Source: CAYJFQ01 sp964369955
GTDB taxonomy: Bacteria; Bacillota_I; Bacilli_A; Erysipelotrichales; Erysipelotrichaceae
DNA: 64,000 nucleotides
Assembly: GCA_964369955.1 (NCBI GenBank)
Contig: CAYJFQ010000006.1
Coordinates: forward strand, 1 to 64,000
Direction: 5' to 3'
A model generated the notes under the pieces. It made no database searches, was not told the DNA's origin, and saw only the letters and a program-made list of their open reading frames with translations. The position numbers and the translations under genes are program-made. Each line of letters starts with the position of its first letter. Positions within the stretch are counted from its first letter, which is position 1. Below, in pieces: positions 53,060-62,198 of this stretch.

Positions 53060-54015
53060 TGGATATTATTATTGAAATGTTTCCGATAGCTTTAGTCTTA
53101 GCTACTCCTTTAATTATTGCAGCGCTAGGCGGATTCTTCTCAGAAAGGTCTGGAGTTGTAAATATCGCTTTAGAAGGCACGATGTTAGTTGGAGCATATG
53201 TGGCAGCTGGTACATTATATGGATTAAGTAATGCTAATGTTCCAGGGGCTCTTTATATTTCGGTTATTGCAGCTATTGTTTGTGGTATTTTGTTCAGTGC
53301 ATTGTTAGCTTTTGCAGCTATTCATATGAAAGCTGATCAAACGATTGCTGGCACTGCTTTAAATATCTTATCTGGTGGTTTAGCTATTTATATTTGTGAA
53401 ATTATTTATGGCAGTAAAAGTACACCGGCTTTCTCGTTTGACGCAACTTTCTCAAGAGTATCAATTCCGATTTTAAAGGATATACCAATTATCGGACCAA
53501 TGCTATTTACTGATAACTATCCAACAATTTATATTGCGGTAGTTCTAGTCTTTGTGACATGGTTTGTTGCTTATAAAACACCATTTGGATTGAAGTTAAG
53601 ATCTTGTGGTGAATATCCACAAGCAAGTGCCTCAATGGGTATAAATGTTGTTAAGATGAGATGGATTGGCGTTTTAACCTCAGGTGCATTTGCAGGACTT
53701 GCAGGCGCGAGTATTGTATTGACTACTGCAACTTATGCATATGCTGGTTCTATTCATGGTCTAGGGTTCATTTCTATTGCCACTCTAATCTTTGGTGGAT
53801 ATAAGCCTTGGGGTGTATTATTTGCAGGCTTATTCTTTGGATTTACTCAAACTCTTGGATTGTATTCAAGTAGTATTGAGATGTTCGCGACATGGCCTTC
53901 TGAATTCTTCACTATGTTTCCATATATTGCGACAGTAATTGCCTTAATATTATTTAGTGGTAGAGCTGTTGCGCCAAAAGCATCTGGTCAAATTTATGAT
54001 GCAGGCAAACGTTAA
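53059..54015 (+). CDS. Nucleoside ABC transporter permease, second subunit
   Basis: 318 residues. LGGFFSERSGVVNIALEGTMLVGAY and MGINVVKMRWIGVLTSGAFAGLAGA mark the partner BPD_transp_2 permease (YufQ/NupQ-like). AGGAGG precedes the ATG inside the first permease gene. Last gene of the importer operon. Confidence 0.92.
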   Translation: MDIIIEMFPIALVLATPLIIAALGGFFSERSGVVNIALEGTMLVGAYVAAGTLYGLSNANVPGALYISVIAAIVCGILFSALLAFAAIHMKADQTIAGTALNILSGGLAIYICEIIYGSKSTPAFSFDATFSRVSIPILKDIPIIGPMLFTDNYPTIYIAVVLVFVTWFVAYKTPFGLKLRSCGEYPQASASMGINVVKMRWIGVLTSGAFAGLAGASIVLTTATYAYAGSIHGLGFISIATLIFGGYKPWGVLFAGLFFGFTQTLGLYSSSIEMFATWPSEFFTMFPYIATVIALILFSGRAVAPKASGQIYDAGKR

Positions 54016-54020
54016 TATTC

Positions 54021-54050
54021 AAAAAACCACTATCATTGATAGTGGTTTTC
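54021..54050 (+). terminator. Terminator of the nucleoside importer operon
   Basis: AAAACCACTATC/GATAGTGGTTTT stem, ATT loop. Confidence 0.85.
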
Positions 54051-54119
54051 TTAGTTCTAATAGCTTAATTTTACATCTGTTTAATTATATTTTATAATAT
54101 TAAGACACTAGGAGGAATT

Positions 54120-54425
54120 ATGGCTAGAAAAAGAAAGAGATTAAATCGCAGATTATTTACTTATATCTTTTCTGGAGTAGGAATAACTTTATCACTATAC
54201 TTCATTATACAAGCAGTAAATGATATCTTGGTAAGTGCAGATCTTAGCGACAAGGTTAAAGTAACTGAAGAAGAGCTGGCTCGTCTACAAAGTCAAAACG
54301 AATCTTTAATAAATCAACGTGCAAAACTTGAAGATCCAGAATATATTAAAAACTACGCAAGAGCAGTCCACCTATTAACTAAAGATGGTGAACAAATCTT
54401 CCACATTACAAGTAACGACGAATAA
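54120..54425 (+). CDS. Septum formation initiator protein, DivIC/FtsB type
   Basis: 101 residues. A basic N-terminus (RKRKRLNRR), one membrane helix (about 15-34), a coiled coil (KVKVTEEELARLQSQNESLINQ) and the EDPEYIKNYARAVHLL motif near the C-terminus. A bitopic protein of the FtsL-FtsB(DivIC)-FtsQ division complex. AGGAGGA upstream. Its presence argues for peptidoglycan-dependent division. Confidence 0.88.
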   Translation: MARKRKRLNRRLFTYIFSGVGITLSLYFIIQAVNDILVSADLSDKVKVTEEELARLQSQNESLINQRAKLEDPEYIKNYARAVHLLTKDGEQIFHITSNDE

Positions 54426-54455
54426 ATAAAGCTCTATCCATGATAGAGCTTTATT
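54425..54455. terminator. Bidirectional terminator
   Basis: 14-bp perfect stem AATAAAGCTCTATC/GATAGAGCTTTATT with a CAT loop, holding the stop codon of the convergent ABC permease gene. Confidence 0.88.
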
Positions 54456-56340
54456 CTTTTAGTAGGTAAGCTTCAACACTATTATCTTGATATGTAATGT
54501 AGATAACTTTTGTCGGAACTTCAGAAAGAGTTGTATAAGTTAAAGTATTTACAACTTCTTTCCATTTATCAGTTGGAATTAATTGATTATCTGTTGACTG
54601 GGAGTAAGTACGTTTTAATGAATCGCAGTTTTTAAATAGCTGACTGACCTCTAGTCCGACAGTCATTTCTTTAATGTTCGCAAAATCGCTAGTCAAACCA
54701 GTCAAACCAATTGATTTTATTGTATTTGTGAATTGTTGGTAGACAGGAACATTGATTCTTTCGCCATTACCATTGGCAAGTTGAATAAAATAAAGAGGCA
54801 TTGAATTTGTTTGATAGATATCTTGGTAGTCTAAAGCTAGGACATCAATAACAAGATTACTTATTACTTCTTGAGAATGTTCATAAGAATAATTAATATG
54901 ATGTCTAGTAGTTTTTAAGTTATCTTGAACACTATAAATTAACCAAGCTGCTTGATTTTCGAGTATAGGTTGATAGATAGGGTTATAAATCTTACTAGCA
55001 AGAATTTCTTGGTAAAATGAGTAAGGGATCAAAGATTGGTCAAAAGTATATTTTCTCTTATGATTCATAATTTGATTATCATAAATGAAGTTTAAGTGAA
55101 TAGGAATATCCACCTTGCTTTTTTTCTGATCAATAATCGCTTTATGTAAATCATTGATTGCGAGAATTGCTGAGGAATCAACAATTTCTATAGCGCTAGA
55201 TAAACTATGAGGATTATTAATTGCAGAATAATTGTTAAAGACATTGTCAAAGAAATTAGAATTAACTTCGATAGTGGTATATTCATTAGCGACTGGTAAA
55301 TAATATGCATAACCATAACCACCGGTCATCTGTAAAGAAATAACTACTACAAGACAAGCTGATATATAAGCCACAAAGTTCCCAACAGTTTTTTTAAGGT
55401 AATTAAATCCACGCTTACTTAAAGCATCAATCGTCAGGTAAGTAACTAATGAAAAACCAATCGCAAAGATATACTTGCCTAATACTCCAAAATTATTAGA
55501 AAGCGCAATAACTAAACACCCCATAAAAACTGTAAAAGTCGCAACATATTTTATTAATGGATAAATCATTTTAGAAACAGAAGCCTCAGAACTTTGTTCA
55601 GCCCTTTTTGTGTAGAAGAGAATCGAAGCAAAAATTGGTATTAAAATCATTAAAATTAGATAAAACAAATAAACATAAAAACTAACATTAGTTGTCCAAA
55701 TCGCAAAAATTCCATAAATCGGAGATAACATCACTAACAAGTCTTGATAGTAGTAATTAGGAAAGCCATAAATTGAATTCTCTAAGAATATAACAATTGA
55801 GTAATAAATAACCACAGGAATATTAATTAGAATTAAACTAGCTGTATAGCTATCGGTTAAGTTATTACATTTTTGAATCACAAAAGTCACAATATTATAA
55901 ATAGCAAGAAAAACTAAAACAATGCTTAGGTAAATCAATAAATACTCAACAAAGAAAGAGGAGCCTTTAATTATTAACGAGAATATCCCTAATAAAGTTG
56001 AAATAGTTATTGGAACTAAGATAAAAATTAATCCCAACACATATTGTTGTAAAAAAATGGTTTGTCTTTTAACAGGTAGTGAATAATAGAAATCAGCCGA
56101 CTTCTTATGATTTGTAAAATCAAATAATATAATTGGGAAAACAAAACCAGAAACCAATAAGATAACAGAAATGAAAATAAAGAAGGGATAACTAGATTCG
56201 ATAGTTAGAAACTCTGAGTTAATCGCTAAAACAATAAGAGGGAAAGTAGAAATACCTAAAGCAAATAAAAATATTAGAGTACTAATATGCTTAGAGAGTT
56301 GGAACTTTAAATAATTTGAAAGAGTTTTATTTTTTTTCAT
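54451..56340 (-). CDS. ABC-2-type exporter permease
   Basis: 629 residues from ATG 56340 (GAGGAT upstream); a longer frame reaches 56379 inside the ATPase gene. Six helices in the first half, including FDFTNHKKSADFYYSLPVKR-like residues between helices 2 and 3 typical of YtrC/ABC-2 permeases. The second half has one or two helices followed by a large polar domain of about 260 residues, probably extracellular. Substrate unknown. Overlaps the ATPase gene by 14 nt. Confidence 0.8.
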   Translation of the reverse strand: MKKNKTLSNYLKFQLSKHISTLIFLFALGISTFPLIVLAINSEFLTIESSYPFFIFISVILLVSGFVFPIILFDFTNHKKSADFYYSLPVKRQTIFLQQYVLGLIFILVPITISTLLGIFSLIIKGSSFFVEYLLIYLSIVLVFLAIYNIVTFVIQKCNNLTDSYTASLILINIPVVIYYSIVIFLENSIYGFPNYYYQDLLVMLSPIYGIFAIWTTNVSFYVYLFYLILMILIPIFASILFYTKRAEQSSEASVSKMIYPLIKYVATFTVFMGCLVIALSNNFGVLGKYIFAIGFSLVTYLTIDALSKRGFNYLKKTVGNFVAYISACLVVVISLQMTGGYGYAYYLPVANEYTTIEVNSNFFDNVFNNYSAINNPHSLSSAIEIVDSSAILAINDLHKAIIDQKKSKVDIPIHLNFIYDNQIMNHKRKYTFDQSLIPYSFYQEILASKIYNPIYQPILENQAAWLIYSVQDNLKTTRHHINYSYEHSQEVISNLVIDVLALDYQDIYQTNSMPLYFIQLANGNGERINVPVYQQFTNTIKSIGLTGLTSDFANIKEMTVGLEVSQLFKNCDSLKRTYSQSTDNQLIPTDKWKEVVNTLTYTTLSEVPTKVIYITYQDNSVEAYLLKE

Positions 56341-57211
56341 TGTGATCCTCACTTTCTTGATAGATATATTTTTCCTCAAGGTTTAATTCTTGTTGATTAA
56401 GAATCAATGGATTTAATTTTTTCAGTTGATTTTGGATTGTCGATAGTTTGCCACCTACCAATATTTTAATTATTTGCCCTTCTGTTTTATAACTTAAAAT
56501 ATTTAATTCTTTAAAATCAGCTTCAGAAACTTCAAAGTCGAATGCTAATTGAAACTTATGGGTGTTTTTAAATTTATGGTTAATTAAATCTAACGAGATA
56601 TTGCCATCATTGATTAAGACAACTTTGTCACATAGATCTTGAAGCTCATTGAGATTATTTGAACAAACGATAATCGTTTGAGTATTGTTTTTAGCATTAT
56701 CTTTCAGCATCTTTTTTAAATTTAATGAGATGCTAGGATCTAGTCCCTGAAAAGTTTCATCCAGTAAAAGATATTTTGTCTTAATTGAAAGAGCTAAAAT
56801 CAATGATGCTAATCTTTTCTTTCCTTGTGAAAATTTTCTTAATTCACTATTTTCTTTAATTGGAAAGATGTCTAAAAGACGATGATAGGTTTTATCGTCA
56901 AAGTTTGAGTAATAGATTTTATAAAATCTTCGCATTTCTGCTAGGGTACTTAATGGTAGAAAATAAGCTTGTTCACTTACTAAGACAATTTCATTTTTTA
57001 AACTATTGTTTTCATAGATTGGTATGCCCCCAACTTTTAGATATCCGCTATCTGAATGGTAGATACCGCTAATCAATCTTAAAAGAGTTGATTTACCAGA
57101 ACCATCTGACCCTAAGATTCCAAGTATTTCTCCATCGTTGACATTTAAGGTCAAATCGGAAATGATTTTCTTTCCGTGAAATGACTTATTTACTTTTATT
57201 AGTTCGATCAT
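56327..57211 (-). CDS. ABC exporter ATPase
   Basis: 294 residues. Walker A LGSDGSGKSTLL, a signature region reading FSQGKKRLASL in place of LSGGQ, Walker B YLLLDETFQGLDP and a C-terminal regulatory segment. Together with the permease downstream it forms an exporter like those linked to lipids or antimicrobial peptides (inference). GAGGAT lies 8 nt before the ATG. Divergent from gpmI. Confidence 0.9.
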   Translation of the reverse strand: MIELIKVNKSFHGKKIISDLTLNVNDGEILGILGSDGSGKSTLLRLISGIYHSDSGYLKVGGIPIYENNSLKNEIVLVSEQAYFLPLSTLAEMRRFYKIYYSNFDDKTYHRLLDIFPIKENSELRKFSQGKKRLASLILALSIKTKYLLLDETFQGLDPSISLNLKKMLKDNAKNNTQTIIVCSNNLNELQDLCDKVVLINDGNISLDLINHKFKNTHKFQLAFDFEVSEADFKELNILSYKTEGQIIKILVGGKLSTIQNQLKKLNPLILNQQELNLEEKYIYQESEDHNEKK

Positions 57212-57291
57212 TTATATATCCTCATGTATTTATATTATAGGAAATTTGTGGGTAATATGCTATATTATCATATGTAAAGAGGTAGATAATA

Positions 57292-58860
57292 ATGAAAAAA
57301 AGACCAGTAGTATTAGTTGTTATGGATGGGATTGGTATTTCTGCAAATAAATTAGGAAATGCAGTTGAGAATGCTTACACTCCAACTTTAGACTATTTAT
57401 TAGCTAATTGTCCAAATCTTCCAATCAAGGCACACGGTGTAGCTGTTGGATTACCTAGTGATGATGATATGGGTAACTCAGAAGTAGGGCATAACGCATT
57501 AGGTTGTGGACAGATTTATTCACAAGGTGCAAAACTTGTAGGAGAATCTATTTCGACTAAAGAGATTTATAATAGTGACACTTGGAAGGCTTTAATTAAA
57601 AATGCTAAAAACTCAACTCTTCATTTTATGGGGCTATTATCAGATGGAAATGTCCATTCACACATTAGCCATTTACTTGCGATGTTAGACCAAGCAAAGG
57701 CAGAAGAAATCAAAAAAGTAAGAGTTCATATTATGTTAGATGGTAGAGATGTGCCTGAAACTTCAGGACTAATCTATGTAGATATGTTAGAAAGTAAAAT
57801 CAAAGAATTAAATGATGATAACTTTGATTGTAAAATTGCTAGTGGTGGTGGACGCATGAAAATCACTATGGATCGTTATGAAGCAAACTGGAACATGGTT
57901 GAAGAGGGATGGAAACACCATGTATTAGGAGAAGGCAGACAATTTGAGAATGCCACTAAGGCAATTAAGACTTACCGTGAAGAATTGAAAATTGATGATC
58001 AAAATCTTCCTGGTTTTGTGATTGTAGAGAATGGTGAACCAGTTGGTAAAATTGTTGACGGTGACAGTGTTATTCTATTTAACTTTAGAGGTGACCGCGC
58101 TTTAGAAATTTCAAAAGCATTCGATGATGAAAATTTTGATAAGTTTAATCGTGGCCCCAAATTAGATGTAATGTATGCGGGAATGTTAGAATATGACGGA
58201 GACTTAAAAATACCTAGTCGTTACTTAGTAAGTCCACCAAGTATAAAAAACACTTTAACAGAATATTTAGTTAGTCATAATATTAATGAATATGCAATCA
58301 GTGAAACTCAAAAATTTGGACATGTAACTTATTTCTGGAATGGCAACAAATCTGAGAAAATTTCAAACGAATTAGAAACATGGGTAGAAATCACTTCTGA
58401 CTTATGCCCATTCAACCAAAGACCTTGGATGAAAGTTGGAGAAATTACCGACACTCTAGTTGAGGCAATTGAGTCTGAAAAATATGACTTCTTAAGAACT
58501 AATTATCCTAACGGAGATATGGTTGGTCATACAGGCGATTACCAAGCGACGATTATTGGAGTTGAAGCAGTTGATTTAGCACTTAAACGTGTTATGCAAG
58601 CTGTAGACAAAGTTAATGGCATCTTAGTATTGACTGCAGATCACGGGAATGCTGATGAGATGTATGAAAAAAGCAAAGATCCTAACGCAAAGCCAAAACC
58701 AAAGACAGCTCATACATTAAATCCAGTACCATTTATTGTTTATGGTAAAGATGTAGAACTAAATAATGGAGATTTTGGATTGGCAAATGTTGCCTCTAGT
58801 GTTGTTAGGTTGCTTGAGCTTCCGGAAAATTCTAATTGGTTACCAAGTATCATTAAATAA
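57292..58860 (+). CDS. gpmI: 2,3-bisphosphoglycerate-independent phosphoglycerate mutase
   Basis: 522 residues. VVMDGIGI holds the first metal-binding Asp; DMGNSEVGHNALG contains the phosphorylated Ser63; LDGRDVPETS, ASGGGRMKITMDRYEANW, TNYPNGDMVGHTG and LTADHGNADEM complete the active site. A Mn2+-dependent enzyme, which fits the Mn-linked genes in the window. AGAGGT 8-9 nt upstream. It provides the step between pgk and eno although unlinked to them. Confidence 0.95.
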   Translation: MKKRPVVLVVMDGIGISANKLGNAVENAYTPTLDYLLANCPNLPIKAHGVAVGLPSDDDMGNSEVGHNALGCGQIYSQGAKLVGESISTKEIYNSDTWKALIKNAKNSTLHFMGLLSDGNVHSHISHLLAMLDQAKAEEIKKVRVHIMLDGRDVPETSGLIYVDMLESKIKELNDDNFDCKIASGGGRMKITMDRYEANWNMVEEGWKHHVLGEGRQFENATKAIKTYREELKIDDQNLPGFVIVENGEPVGKIVDGDSVILFNFRGDRALEISKAFDDENFDKFNRGPKLDVMYAGMLEYDGDLKIPSRYLVSPPSIKNTLTEYLVSHNINEYAISETQKFGHVTYFWNGNKSEKISNELETWVEITSDLCPFNQRPWMKVGEITDTLVEAIESEKYDFLRTNYPNGDMVGHTGDYQATIIGVEAVDLALKRVMQAVDKVNGILVLTADHGNADEMYEKSKDPNAKPKPKTAHTLNPVPFIVYGKDVELNNGDFGLANVASSVVRLLELPENSNWLPSIIK

Positions 58861-58865
58861 ACTAT

Positions 58866-58896
58866 AATGAGACAATTTCCTTGTCTCATTTTTTTA
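58866..58896 (+). terminator. Terminator of gpmI
   Basis: AATGAGACAA/TTGTCTCATT stem, TTTCC loop, T run. Confidence 0.88.
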
Positions 58897-58897
58897 T

Positions 58898-58905
58898 GCT
58901 ATAAT
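58898..58905 (+). promoter_or_regulatory. Extended -10 box for a leaderless tmk mRNA
   Basis: TGC-TATAAT ends 7 nt before the tmk ATG. The GAGGG in the gap is too close to act as a normal ribosome-binding site. Confidence 0.6.
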
Positions 58906-58912
58906 TTGAGGG

Positions 58913-59539
58913 ATGAAAAAAGGTAAATTTATAGTATTTGAAGGACCGGATGGCAGTGGTAAATCTACTGTTAGTCAGGCGGTATATGAATATTTAGTTA
59001 AAGAAAATGATAGTTTTATTTTAACTAGAGAACCAGGAGGAATAAGAATCTCTGAAGATATTAGGGATATTATTTTATCTCCAACTAATGTTGAGATGGA
59101 TCCAAGAACTGAGGCTCTACTTTATGCAGCTAGTCGTAGACAACACTTAGTAGAAAAAGTTCTGCCAGCCATCAATAATCAAAAGCATGTTATTTGTGAC
59201 CGTTTTGTTGATAGTTCACTTGCTTATCAAAGTTATGGTCGCCAATTAAGTTTAGATGATATTATTCAAATTAATGATTTTGCGATTCAAGGATACTATC
59301 CAGATTTAACAATCTTTTTAAATATTAGTGCTGAATCAGGACTGAAACGACTTGAGAATCGCAAGACTTTGGATCGTTTAGATAGTGAAGGACTAGACTT
59401 TCACAATCGTGTATTCAATGGTTATCAAGAAATCTTGAGCAACACTAGCCGTCAATATATTATTGTCGATGCTAGTAAACCTCTAGATGAAGTTGTTAGA
59501 GAGTCAATTAAAATTATTAGAGAATATTTATATGGATAG
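58913..59539 (+). CDS. tmk: Thymidylate kinase
   Basis: 208 residues. P-loop FEGPDGSGKSTV, the TREPGG motif, CDRFVDSSLAYQ and a LID region with LENRKTLDRLDSE. It phosphorylates dTMP. Standard Bacillota gene order tmk-holB-ricT-rsmI follows. It overlaps holB by 8 nt. Apparently leaderless. Confidence 0.95.
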   Translation: MKKGKFIVFEGPDGSGKSTVSQAVYEYLVKENDSFILTREPGGIRISEDIRDIILSPTNVEMDPRTEALLYAASRRQHLVEKVLPAINNQKHVICDRFVDSSLAYQSYGRQLSLDDIIQINDFAIQGYYPDLTIFLNISAESGLKRLENRKTLDRLDSEGLDFHNRVFNGYQEILSNTSRQYIIVDASKPLDEVVRESIKIIREYLYG

Positions 59540-60512
59540 TCAAACTTTTAAGAAGAACCAACTTATAGCCTATCAAACAATTATCAATAGCATTAAGAAT
59601 AATCGTTTATCTCATGCATATCTATTTCATGGCCCTAACGGACTGGCACTAGAGACTTATGTTGAATATTTTGCAAAATGTTTGTTGTGTGAAAACAAGG
59701 AAGATGGATTAGCTTGTGGAGTTTGTAGTAATTGTCAGAGAGTAGACAATGGATTATATGCTGATATCATCACAATGTCAAAAGGCGATAAATCAATTGG
59801 CAAAGCTGATATTATTGAAATGATTAGTAGATTTAATAAAACAGCACTAGAAAAAACAGGCTTAAAATTTTATTTTATCTATCAGATAGAGCACGCGACT
59901 GTTGAGGCTTTAAATAGTTTATTAAAATTCTTAGAAGAACCAGGTAATGATAATACTTATGCGATATTAACTACTAATCAAATTGACAAGGTATTACCAA
60001 CTATTGTCTCTAGATGTTTAGCGGTTCCTTTTAGGAATCATAGTTTGAGTGAAATCAATGAACTATTAGCAGACAAGATGTATGATAAGGTTAAGTTACA
60101 TTTATTAAGTGGATGTTATAAAGATCCTACTTACATTAGCGAATTGATTGATGACTCTATTTTTGAAAGAGCTTATTCATTATTTAAACAAGGGTTAAGA
60201 AATATTCGACTTGATTATCAGTTAGCTTATTTAGAGATGTTTAGTCAAGGATTAATAGATAAGAAAGAAGACAAACAGTTTTTAACTATATGGCTAGATT
60301 TAAATATTCAATTTCTTAAAGACTTAGAAGGTAGTAAAAACAATGATTTAGATTGGTACTTTGAAGAAGTAAACAATTACCAAGGTTTTTATAAAAATAA
60401 TTATCAAGCACTACAAATATTACTAGCAATTAAAGATCGAATAATTAGTTCAGCTAACATTCCAATGGTAGTTGATAGTTTATTCTACCAATTAAAGGGG
60501 GCAATAAAATGA
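59532..60512 (+). CDS. holB: DNA polymerase III delta' subunit
   Basis: 326 residues from ATG 59532, the conserved start; an earlier in-frame ATG lies deep in tmk. The P-loop is degenerate (GPNGLALET, no GKT), as usual for delta'. A four-Cys zinc module, CLLCENKEDGLACGVCSNC, and the SRC motif (IVSRCLAVPF) follow. Clamp-loader subunit. Overlaps ricT by 4 nt. Confidence 0.92.
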   Translation: MDSQTFKKNQLIAYQTIINSIKNNRLSHAYLFHGPNGLALETYVEYFAKCLLCENKEDGLACGVCSNCQRVDNGLYADIITMSKGDKSIGKADIIEMISRFNKTALEKTGLKFYFIYQIEHATVEALNSLLKFLEEPGNDNTYAILTTNQIDKVLPTIVSRCLAVPFRNHSLSEINELLADKMYDKVKLHLLSGCYKDPTYISELIDDSIFERAYSLFKQGLRNIRLDYQLAYLEMFSQGLIDKKEDKQFLTIWLDLNIQFLKDLEGSKNNDLDWYFEEVNNYQGFYKNNYQALQILLAIKDRIISSANIPMVVDSLFYQLKGAIK

Positions 60513-61378
60513 GTGATTATAAGTTTATAATTCAGGTTAGATTTAAAAGCACAAAGAAATCATATTCATTTGGAACAAATGTTGAAATATGGACAGAAGG
60601 AGACTACGCCGTAGTTGAAAGTCTTCATGGTTTAGAATTAGCGCGTGTAGTGACAATGGCTAGACCTATTGGGGAAGTGGAAGTGAATGATGATTTAAAG
60701 GGTATAGTGCGTAAAGCGAGTCCTAAAGATGTAGATACAGACCTAGAGAATATTAAACACTCTAAAGAGGCGTGGACTGTTTGTCAAAAGATTATTAAAA
60801 AATTGAATTTAAATATGAATTTAATTGACGCAAGTTACAATTTAGATCGCTCTAAAATTTTGTTTGTTTATGTCTCAGAAGAACGTGTGGACTTTAGAGA
60901 ACTACTTAAAGAATTATCTAGTGCTTTAAGATGTCGCATTGAATTAAGACAAGTAGGACCACGTGATAAAGCTAAGATGGTAGGAGGTCTAGGTACTTGT
61001 GGTAATGAAACTTGTTGTTCAAGGTTTATGAAAGACTTTGATGTTATTTCAATCAACATGGCTAAAAACCAATTACTTGCGTTAAATATACAAAAATTAT
61101 CGGGACAGTGCGGAAAGTTAATGTGTTGTTTAAAAAATGAGGATGATATTTATTCGGAATTAAGAAAGGGACTCCCTAAACTTAATGCTCAAATTAAATA
61201 TAAAGATAAGAAATTTAGAATGACAGGGCTAAACCTTTTAACCAATCAAGTAAAACTTGATAGTAGAGATGAGATCATCATGATTACAGTCGACGACTTA
61301 AGAGAAATTCTAAAAGAATATAGCGATGTCAAAGTGGTAGAAAACAATGATCAAGAGACAACAAAGCTTCCAAAATAA
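60509..61378 (+). CDS. ricT: PSP1-domain protein RicT/YaaT
   Basis: 289 residues. KEAWTVCQKIIKKLNLNM, the RIELRQVGPRDKAKM and GTCGNETCCSRFM, then SGQCGKLMCCLKNE are the PSP1 Cys motifs. In Bacillus this protein is part of a complex (RicAFT) that binds [4Fe-4S] clusters and affects mRNA processing by RNase Y; sporulation need not be implied here. AAGGGGG lies before the ATG. Overlaps rsmI by 32 nt. Confidence 0.93.
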   Translation: MSDYKFIIQVRFKSTKKSYSFGTNVEIWTEGDYAVVESLHGLELARVVTMARPIGEVEVNDDLKGIVRKASPKDVDTDLENIKHSKEAWTVCQKIIKKLNLNMNLIDASYNLDRSKILFVYVSEERVDFRELLKELSSALRCRIELRQVGPRDKAKMVGGLGTCGNETCCSRFMKDFDVISINMAKNQLLALNIQKLSGQCGKLMCCLKNEDDIYSELRKGLPKLNAQIKYKDKKFRMTGLNLLTNQVKLDSRDEIIMITVDDLREILKEYSDVKVVENNDQETTKLPK

Positions 61379-62195
61379 GAAAGCTACTTTATTTTTAGTA
61401 GCCACACCAATTGGAAATCTAAACGAACTAAATCCTAGAGCTATCCAAACTTTAAAAGATGTAGAAGTGATAGCGGCCGAGGATACTCGCAATACAATTA
61501 AGCTATTACGACATTTTGAGATACCAACAAAACTAATTGCACATCACCAACATAATGAAAAAGATTCAACTAATGGTCTTCTAAAATATCTAGAAGAAGA
61601 TAAAGATGTTGCGATAGTCTCAGATGCTGGATATCCATTATTATGTGACCCAGGATATGTAATGGTTCAAGAAGTAATTAAAGAAGGTTATAATGTCGTA
61701 GTTATTAGTGGAAGCAATGCTTTATTAAATGGATTAGTCGCAAGTGGCATTGTTCCTTCACCATTTTATTTCCATGGCTTTTTAAGTCATAGTGATAAAA
61801 CATGTGAAAATGAATTACTGGATATGGTTGACTACCCAATGACACTAGTTTTTTATGAATCGGTATATCGTGTTACCAGAACATTGGAATTAATGTTAGA
61901 AGTTTTTGGAGATCGTCAAATTTGCGTCGCTAGAGAATTAACAAAACTCTATGAAGAGTATATTAGAGGAAGTATCTCAGAAGTGTTAGAATCAATTGGT
62001 CAATGCAAAGGAGAATTTGTCCTAATCGTTGAAGGAAAAATAAACATCAAACCCGACATTGATATCAAGGATTTAATGGTCGAAGTTGAAAACTATTTAA
62101 GTCAAGGATTAACAACTAATCAAGCTATTAAGAAAGTGGCCAGTGAAAATAATGTTTCTAAAAATAAACTATACCAAATATTTCACCAAGCTTAA
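61347..62195 (+). CDS. rsmI: 16S rRNA (cytidine1402-2'-O)-methyltransferase
   Basis: 282 residues. LFLVATPIGNLNELNPRAIQTL, AAEDTRNTIKLLRHF, VSDAGYPLLCDPG and the FYESVYRVTRTLELM region are characteristic; a short C-terminal helical domain follows (SQGLTTNQAIKKVASENN). Methylates the ribose of C1402 in the decoding centre. Reads from inside ricT, as the order in Bacillota suggests; no clear ribosome-binding site. Confidence 0.95.
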   Translation: MIKRQQSFQNKKATLFLVATPIGNLNELNPRAIQTLKDVEVIAAEDTRNTIKLLRHFEIPTKLIAHHQHNEKDSTNGLLKYLEEDKDVAIVSDAGYPLLCDPGYVMVQEVIKEGYNVVVISGSNALLNGLVASGIVPSPFYFHGFLSHSDKTCENELLDMVDYPMTLVFYESVYRVTRTLELMLEVFGDRQICVARELTKLYEEYIRGSISEVLESIGQCKGEFVLIVEGKINIKPDIDIKDLMVEVENYLSQGLTTNQAIKKVASENNVSKNKLYQIFHQA

Positions 62196-62198
62196 AAT

